Of a stretch of DNA of 17,789 nt, positions 13,808 to 17,789 are shown piece by piece (the stretch's first letter is position 1; each line of letters opens with the position of its first letter). A program made the position numbers and the translations under genes. The notes under the pieces were generated by a model. That model did no database searches. It was not told the DNA's origin and saw only the letters and a program-made list of their open reading frames with translations. This stretch comes from Rickettsiales bacterium (GTDB taxonomy: Bacteria; Pseudomonadota; Alphaproteobacteria; Rickettsiales; Deianiraeaceae): assembly GCA_947485035.1 (NCBI GenBank), contig CANKQN010000004.1:1-17789 (forward strand). The letters are read 5' to 3'.

Positions 13808-15175
13808 ATGCAACAAAGTCTTCTGCACGAAAATACTTCGCAAAACACGGAATCATTTATTTCACATTTAAGGCATACATTAAAATCTTATTTTGGTCCA
13901 GTTCATCATTCGTGGATTGAAAATTTACAAATTCATTCTCACAGCGAAAGCGAGATAGCAATTTCACTTTCACAAGAAAGCTTTCTTAATACGATAGAGA
14001 AAAATTACGATAAATTCCAAAGCGTATTTCACAGAGAATACGAGATGTTTTTCAACGCAAAGAAGCAGTTGAATATTGTGTTAAATTCCAGTGTTTCAAT
14101 TCCTGTTGCAAGTGAAGTTCATCAAATTTCACAGGTGAAGGCTATTAAAAAAGCAACATTTCTTGAGCCAAAATTTACATTTGCAACATTCATCACAACA
14201 AATGAAAACATTTTCACACGTATGAGTATTGAAGCTTATGCAAACAAGGTGAACGAAGGGCAAACTGGCAATTTATTGTGCATTACGGGTGCGATTGGTA
14301 ACGGAAAAACACATATTTTGCAGGCGATTGGTCACAGTTGTGAAAAATCAACGCAAGTTCAATACATGACCAGCGAACGCTTTTTGTTTCTTTATATGCT
14401 TGCGATGAAGCAACAAAATTTGACGCAATTTCGTCAGGAGATAACCGAGACAAAGCTTTTACTAATCGACGATATCCACTTTATTCTAACAAAGAGTGGA
14501 ACGGTTAAAGAGCTTGCATCAATAATTCGTTACATTCTTTCCTGTGGTGGCAATGTTGCAATTACATCGGCAATTCCACTTCACGCAATGAAGGGTATTG
14601 ATAAAGATGTTCAGGATACATTCTCCAAGGCAAATACCATTGCGATTGACAGCCCATCTATGCAATTGAGATACCAAATTCTTGAATATAAAAACAACGC
14701 ATTTAATTACAATGTTTCGCAAGATGTTCTACTTATGCTTGCCGATAGAATATCGTCCAACATTCGCGACCTTGAAAACACATTTGATAAAATTATTCTT
14801 CACGGAAAAATTTTGAACAACATTATTGATGTCAACGCCGCAAAAATTATTTTGAAAGAAATTTTCCCAACAACGGCAATAAAAACCGTTTCAATCAAAA
14901 CCATTCTTGAAACAGTTTGCGACTTTTTCGGTGTAAAAAAAGAGGAGCTTCTGACGCAATCAAGAGTAAAGGAGTTAGTCTACGCAAGGCAAATTGGCAT
15001 GTATTTAACTCTTGAATTAACAAATGAAACGACCAAGAAAATTGGTTTTGAATTTGGTGGAAGAAGTCATTCAACAGTAATTCATGCGTATAAGGCGATT
15101 AAAGAAATGCTTGAAAGCGACGCAAAAGCCGTGAGTGACATCGAACTTTTAAAGGTTCAAGTCTACGGTTCTTGA
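13808..15175 (+). CDS. dnaA: Chromosomal replication initiator DnaA, divergent
   Basis: DnaA binds and opens the replication origin. The 455-residue protein has all four regions: a domain I-like start (about 15-90), a short linker, the AAA+ domain from TFATFI (124-129) with Walker A GAIGNGKTH (161-169) and Walker B LLLIDDIHF (217-225), sensor-2 Arg320 in SNIRDLE, and domain IV helix-turn-helix (about 360-432). Three normally conserved spots differ. The sensor-1 block TSDRPP reads TSAIPL (253-258). The arginine-finger block (E/D)-R-L-x-S-R-F reads KDVQDTF, with Thr271 in place of the finger arginine. The DNA-binding signature GGRDHTTV reads GGRSHSTV (417-424). It is either a fast-evolving initiator or a DnaA paralogue. 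dnaN and other usual neighbours are not adjacent. Confidence 0.88.
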   Translation: MQQSLLHENTSQNTESFISHLRHTLKSYFGPVHHSWIENLQIHSHSESEIAISLSQESFLNTIEKNYDKFQSVFHREYEMFFNAKKQLNIVLNSSVSIPVASEVHQISQVKAIKKATFLEPKFTFATFITTNENIFTRMSIEAYANKVNEGQTGNLLCITGAIGNGKTHILQAIGHSCEKSTQVQYMTSERFLFLYMLAMKQQNLTQFRQEITETKLLLIDDIHFILTKSGTVKELASIIRYILSCGGNVAITSAIPLHAMKGIDKDVQDTFSKANTIAIDSPSMQLRYQILEYKNNAFNYNVSQDVLLMLADRISSNIRDLENTFDKIILHGKILNNIIDVNAAKIILKEIFPTTAIKTVSIKTILETVCDFFGVKKEELLTQSRVKELVYARQIGMYLTLELTNETTKKIGFEFGGRSHSTVIHAYKAIKEMLESDAKAVSDIELLKVQVYGS

Positions 15176-15176
15176 A

Positions 15177-15644
15177 TTAATTGCTTACGCCAACGAAAAT
15201 ATTTCCATCAAAAATGTCGCTTTCAATCAACCATTTGGGACCAATATTGTATTTTCCGCCAAGCATTTCCTCTTTTGAAAACCATTTTGCGAATTTCACA
15301 AGTCCGTTATCTGAATCTTCCCATAAATTATCCTCCCCTTCAATTTGAGGCATAGATTTCAGCGTGCAGGCAAAGTAATGTTCAATTTTGTTGATGTCCT
15401 CGCCGTAAGAATTAACTTCTGCCGTTTCAATATATTGTGCAACTTTCACCAAATTCCCAACAACAACTTCAACACCAAGTTCTTCGTAAAGTTCTCTTTT
15501 ACAGGTTACATCAAGTGTTTCAAAATCATCAAGCCAGCCACCGGGTGTATACCAAGTGTTTTTATTATGAGAAACAAGCAAAAGCCTGCCTTCATGCCAA
15601 ATAATTCCCCTTGCTGTGGTAATTTTTTTAACTGTTTGCTTCAT
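15177..15644 (-). CDS. Nudix hydrolase
   Basis: Nudix enzymes cleave nucleoside diphosphates linked to another group, using a divalent metal. The 155-residue protein carries a perfect Nudix box G-x5-E-x7-R-E-U-x-E-E-x-G-U at 36-58: Gly36, Glu42, Arg50, Glu51, Glu54, Glu55, Gly57. It is preceded by the typical strand GRLLLVSHNKNTWYTPGG (19-36). The substrate cannot be read from the sequence. The region after the box (ETAEVNSYGEDINKIEHYFACTL) resembles the small MutT-like hydrolases that act on NTPs or sugar nucleotides. The gene converges on dnaA with one base between the stop codons and has a candidate promoter at 15667-15696. Confidence 0.9.
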   Translation of the reverse strand: MKQTVKKITTARGIIWHEGRLLLVSHNKNTWYTPGGWLDDFETLDVTCKRELYEELGVEVVVGNLVKVAQYIETAEVNSYGEDINKIEHYFACTLKSMPQIEGEDNLWEDSDNGLVKFAKWFSKEEMLGGKYNIGPKWLIESDIFDGNIFVGVSN

Positions 15645-15666
15645 AAGTGATTGAAAAATATACTGG

Positions 15667-15696
15667 AATATGAATCAAGTAGTTGGATATTGTCAA
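15667..15696 (-). promoter_or_regulatory. Candidate promoter of the Nudix gene
   Basis: On the minus strand a perfect TTGACA (15696-15691) is followed by 18 bases and CATATT (15672-15667), four of six matches. Transcription would begin near 15660, about 16 bases before the ATG at 15644. The six bases of the -35 box and the next three (ATA) match those of the oxygenase promoter. Confidence 0.5.
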
Positions 15697-15716
15697 CAAC
15701 TTTCTTCACAAACAAT

Positions 15717-15742
15717 TTGACATTTTCATTTTATACTAAAAT
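15717..15742 (+). promoter_or_regulatory. Possible promoter of the ExbB/TolQ-ExbD/TolR-rlmB cluster
   Basis: TTGACA (15717-15722) is perfect, but the best -10 match, TAAAAT (15737-15742), is only 14 bases away, shorter than the usual 16-18. At normal spacing the sequence is AATTGT. The ATG of the first gene is at 15767. The -35 box is credible; the -10 box is unresolved. Confidence 0.3.
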
Positions 15743-15766
15743 TGTGGTGTTATCTTAAAAAATAAT

Positions 15767-16309
15767 ATGTTTGGCTTTCTTTTTCAATTTGGTATTGCCG
15801 GTTTTGGGTTATTCTGCTGCCTCATAACAGTCTGCGTGATATCATTCGAGCGTGCCTATTTCCTGTTCCACCTGCACGCCCCTTGGAAAAAAGATGTCTT
15901 TTTGGTTGGACTTTTACAAACATTACAAGACGAACAAATGAAGCCACTTCCAATTCGTGAAGCTCATATTACACACGAAATTGAGAGAATTGACCGTGTT
16001 ATGTCCAAAGGTTTAGTGGTTATTCGCTTCATCGCCGTAGCATCGCCAATGCTTGGGCTTTTTGGCACAATTTTAGGTATGATTACAATTTTTGGTTCCA
16101 TTGCGGAATCAAACCAGCCTGTTACTCCATCATTAATTTCCGCAGGTTTGAAAGAAGCACTTTATGCAACTGCGATGGGAATTTCAATTGCTGTGCCATC
16201 GGTTGGAATTAACTTGTTTTTTAATCACAGCATTGCGAATCGTATTCAGAAGTATGTCTACATTTTGAACGATGAAAACATTAAAATTGACTACCACCAT
16301 AATGACTAA
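15767..16309 (+). CDS. ExbB/TolQ/MotA-family proton channel subunit
   Basis: This family forms the pentameric inner-membrane channel that uses the proton gradient to energise TonB transport or the Tol-Pal system. The 180-residue protein has three transmembrane segments, about 6-27, 85-110 and 132-155. The signatures RFIAVASPMLGLFGTILGMI (87-106) and SAGLKEALYATAMGI-IAVPSVGINLF (125-151) are typical of ExbB and TolQ. The cytoplasmic loop between the first two segments is only about 55 residues, shorter than the roughly 90 I expect, and the protein is short for the family (TolQ about 230). Without TolA, TolB, Pal or TonB in the window, ExbB and TolQ cannot be separated. The partner gene begins 3 bases after its stop. 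Confidence 0.9.
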   Translation: MFGFLFQFGIAGFGLFCCLITVCVISFERAYFLFHLHAPWKKDVFLVGLLQTLQDEQMKPLPIREAHITHEIERIDRVMSKGLVVIRFIAVASPMLGLFGTILGMITIFGSIAESNQPVTPSLISAGLKEALYATAMGISIAVPSVGINLFFNHSIANRIQKYVYILNDENIKIDYHHND

Positions 16310-16312
16310 CAA

Positions 16313-16735
16313 ATGATTAGGCCACCAAAAAAGAAATCGCATTTAGTAGAGGATATTTTCATCGATGTTACGCCACTTGTTGATGTTATGTTGATTTTGC
16401 TCCTATTTTTCCTTTTAATGGTCAATGTTACGCAGCATGTTTATCCTGTGGATCTTCCCCAGTCAGACTCCTCATTTCAAGAATCCGTTGTGTTAAAAGA
16501 CCCTATAAAAGTCACAATTTTTAACGGTGGAAAATTTGCAATTGGGGATAAAAAATATCCAAATATCAAAGCCGTGAAAGAGGTTTTGCTTGATACACTT
16601 AAAAATAATAAGCAAACAAAAGTTGTTGTAATTCCAGATTCCAAATCCGATTCAGGCACTCTAATTTCCCTTCTAACCTTTTTTGAGGGCAACAAAATTG
16701 AAAATGTAGATATTCTTGTAGAAGATGGACGATAA
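16313..16735 (+). CDS. ExbD/TolR-family energiser subunit
   Basis: The 140-residue protein has a short basic cytoplasmic start, one transmembrane helix (about 23-43) and a periplasmic domain. The key motif DVTPLVDVMLILLLFFL (18-34) contains Asp24, equivalent to the proton-carrying aspartate of ExbD and TolR. The periplasmic part (IKVTIFNGGKFAIGDKKYP and TKVVVIPDSKSDSG) follows the usual pattern of the family. It pairs with the ExbB/TolQ-like channel just upstream and overlaps the rlmB start by 11 bases, so all three genes are probably cotranscribed. Confidence 0.9.
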   Translation: MIRPPKKKSHLVEDIFIDVTPLVDVMLILLLFFLLMVNVTQHVYPVDLPQSDSSFQESVVLKDPIKVTIFNGGKFAIGDKKYPNIKAVKEVLLDTLKNNKQTKVVVIPDSKSDSGTLISLLTFFEGNKIENVDILVEDGR

Positions 16736-17426
16736 TATAATTTACGGAAAACACGCTGTTTTGCTTGCCTGCAACAAACGAAAAGCGGAGGATATCACAC
16801 GAATTTTGGTCACGGAACGCTCGTCAATCGCACTTTTTCCGAAAAATCTTGCAAATAAAGTGGAAATTCATCAGCCAAAAGTATTGAGTAAATACTCCGC
16901 AAATCACAACGGATTCGTTTGCCACACTAAATCTATTCGCACAATTGGCGAAAATGAACTCAAAAATATGCACAATATTCTTGCACTGGACTGCGTTCAA
17001 GATGTTGGAAATATTGGTGCAATTTTGCGAACTGCAGCGGCTTTTGGCGTTGAAGCGGTGATATACACAACGGATAAAATGCCAGATATTGCACACAATC
17101 CTACGGTTTCCAAGCTTTCTTCGGGGGGAATTGAGCTAATAAAGCTTTGTTGTGTAACGAATCTTTCCCGTACATTGGAACTACTTCAAAAGGAAGATTT
17201 CTGGATTATCGGCACCGATGCTGGCGGTCAACCGCTTTCAAATATTCAAAAGCAATATGCAAATTCCAAAAAAGTTGTAGTACTTGGCAATGAAGAAAAT
17301 GGTATAAAACCAAGTATCCGCAAGGTTTGTGACGCATTTGCCTCAATCAACATTAATCCAGAAATTGACAGTTTGAACGTATCAGCAGCAGCAGCAATTA
17401 TTCTGTGGGAGTTGTTTAGAAAGTAG
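16725..17426 (+). CDS. rlmB: 23S rRNA (guanosine-2'-O-)-methyltransferase RlmB / TrmH (SpoU) family
   Basis: SpoU-family enzymes methylate a ribose 2'-OH using S-adenosylmethionine held in a trefoil knot; RlmB targets a guanosine in the 23S rRNA peptidyl-transferase region. In this 233-residue protein, motif 1 is ALDCVQDVGNIGAILRTAAAFG (87-108), with Asn96 and Arg102. Motif 2 is VVLGNEENGI (185-194) and motif 3 is SLNVSAAAAIILWELF (216-231). An N-terminal RNA-binding part (MDDNIIYGKHAVLLA, YGKHAV as in RlmB) is present, which favours RlmB over tRNA-acting relatives. Motif 2 reads GNEENG where G-x-E-G-x-G is more usual. It starts inside the 3' end of the preceding gene. Confidence 0.88.
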   Translation: MDDNIIYGKHAVLLACNKRKAEDITRILVTERSSIALFPKNLANKVEIHQPKVLSKYSANHNGFVCHTKSIRTIGENELKNMHNILALDCVQDVGNIGAILRTAAAFGVEAVIYTTDKMPDIAHNPTVSKLSSGGIELIKLCCVTNLSRTLELLQKEDFWIIGTDAGGQPLSNIQKQYANSKKVVVLGNEENGIKPSIRKVCDAFASININPEIDSLNVSAAAAIILWELFRK

Positions 17427-17506
17427 GAATCAGCAAAAAAATTCGCACAATATCCATAATTTCCGTAGCATTTTCAGAATAAATACTTCAAAATTTGACG
17501 AAAAAA

Positions 17507-17581
17507 TGGTGCCGAATGTCAGAGTCGAACTGACGACCTGCCGCTTACAAGACGGCTGCTCTACCACTGAGCTAATTCGGC
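17507..17581 (-). tRNA. tRNA-Thr (anticodon UGU), CCA encoded
   Basis: The minus strand folds as a 72-base tRNA plus encoded CCA. The acceptor is GCCGAAT/ATTCGGC (7 of 7), the D arm GCTC-AGTGGTA-GAGC, the anticodon stem GCCGT/GCGGC with loop CTTGTAA giving anticodon TGT (plus-strand 17537-17539), and the T arm carries GTTCGACTC. The discriminator is A (17510) and CCA occupies 17509-17507. A run of six T follows directly on the minus strand and may help transcription end. rlmB, on the plus strand, converges on it across 80 bases without an obvious terminator. Confidence 0.96.
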
Positions 17582-17589
17582 AATGAAAA

Positions 17590-17618
17590 TATATAAATAT
17601 ATAAAAAATAAAAGTCAA
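17590..17618 (-). promoter_or_regulatory. Candidate promoter of tRNA-Thr
   Basis: TTGACT (17618-17613, minus strand) is followed by 17 bases and TATATA (17595-17590). The start of transcription would fall near 17583, only about two bases before the mature tRNA 5' end. Because the segment is a run of TATATA repeats, the exact -10 box could be shifted by a few bases. Confidence 0.5.
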
Positions 17619-17633
17619 GAAGAAATATTTCAC

Positions 17634-17639
17634 TTGACA
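17634..17639 (+). promoter_or_regulatory. Possible -35 box for rpsP
   Basis: A perfect TTGACA sits 46 bases before the rpsP ATG and back to back with the tRNA promoter. No good -10 hexamer is found at 16-18 bases (CAAAAA region), so only the -35 half can be pointed to. Confidence 0.3.
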
Positions 17640-17685
17640 AATAAAATTCTGGGTTTCAAAAATTGTAGAAAATTTATCAAAAGTA

Positions 17686-17789
17686 ATGTCTGTAAAACTC
17701 CGACTAGCCCGCCGTGGTTCAAAAAAACGCCCATTTTATGACATCGTAGCAATTGATTCACGCAAAAAAAGAGATGGAAAACCCCTTGA
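17686..17789 (+). CDS. rpsP: Ribosomal protein bS16, N-terminal part
   Basis: The ATG at 17686 opens a frame that runs to the window edge: [20 protein letters not shown], then [14 protein letters not shown]. This matches the conserved bS16 start (M-x-VKIRLAR-G-KKRP-Y-IV--D-R--RDG). bS16 is a small-subunit protein needed for 30S assembly. About 34 codons are seen, so the gene is cut by the end of the sequence, not truncated in the genome as far as can be seen. In many bacteria rpsP heads an operon with rimM and trmD; that cannot be checked here. Confidence 0.95.
   Translation, partial: MSVKLRLARRGSKKRPFYDIVAIDSRKKRDGKPL

Noticed and set aside
1..17789. Mobile elements, CRISPR arrays, toxin-antitoxin pairs or defence genes
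   Set aside because: No transposase or integrase motifs, no spaced direct repeats, and no toxin or antitoxin pair were seen; all longer frames are accounted for by the genes listed.

Overview
The window is an AT-rich bacterial chromosome segment with almost no spare DNA; no stretch above about 150 bases lacks a gene. It is most likely alphaproteobacterial. The methionyl-tRNA synthetase has the alphaproteobacterial layout (GWYSV-DEA-YDE block, SYFF-LSAF, HVMYVWLDA, HGWW) and no zinc-knuckle cysteines, and the other housekeeping proteins look like Rickettsiales or a related reduced lineage. The AT bias, fast-evolving proteins, long A runs and overlapping genes suggest a streamlined host-associated bacterium. 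A complete ornithine carbamoyltransferase is uncommon in classical Rickettsiales, so a less reduced lineage (for example a Deianiraea-like one) is possible; that placement is inference.

Left part (1-2555, minus strand): secA, then 12 bases downstream the start of a small lipoprotein gene that runs off the window. A divergent spacer (2556-2696) leads into a plus-strand run of six genes, pgsA, argF, a secreted protein of unknown function, murF, coaE and dnaE (2697-10483). Every junction in this run overlaps by 4 to 44 bases, so it is probably one translationally coupled transcript. It mixes phospholipid, arginine, peptidoglycan and coenzyme A synthesis with the replicative polymerase.

Middle part: dnaE meets a minus-strand 2-oxoglutarate/Fe(II) oxygenase tail to tail, with the stop codons overlapping. 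That gene has a clear TTGACA-17-TTTAAT promoter whose -10 box lies inside a perfect 16-bp palindrome. Upstream of it is birA (minus). Divergent from birA is a small membrane-anchored Ala/Pro/Glu-rich protein followed by a GC-rich hairpin, then metG.

Right part: a 150-base spacer, then a strongly divergent dnaA whose AAA+ arginine finger and DNA-binding signature are altered. dnaA is convergent with a Nudix hydrolase (1-base gap). A plus-strand cluster follows: an ExbB/TolQ-like protein, an ExbD/TolR-like protein and rlmB, probably a proton-driven energiser pair with an rRNA methyltransferase tacked on. A minus-strand tRNA-Thr(UGU) with encoded CCA and the start of rpsP close the window.

I see no mobile element, CRISPR array, phage gene or defence cassette. 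The most unusual items are the DnaA substitutions, the palindrome-controlled oxygenase, the secreted protein in the coupled run, and the low-complexity membrane protein.
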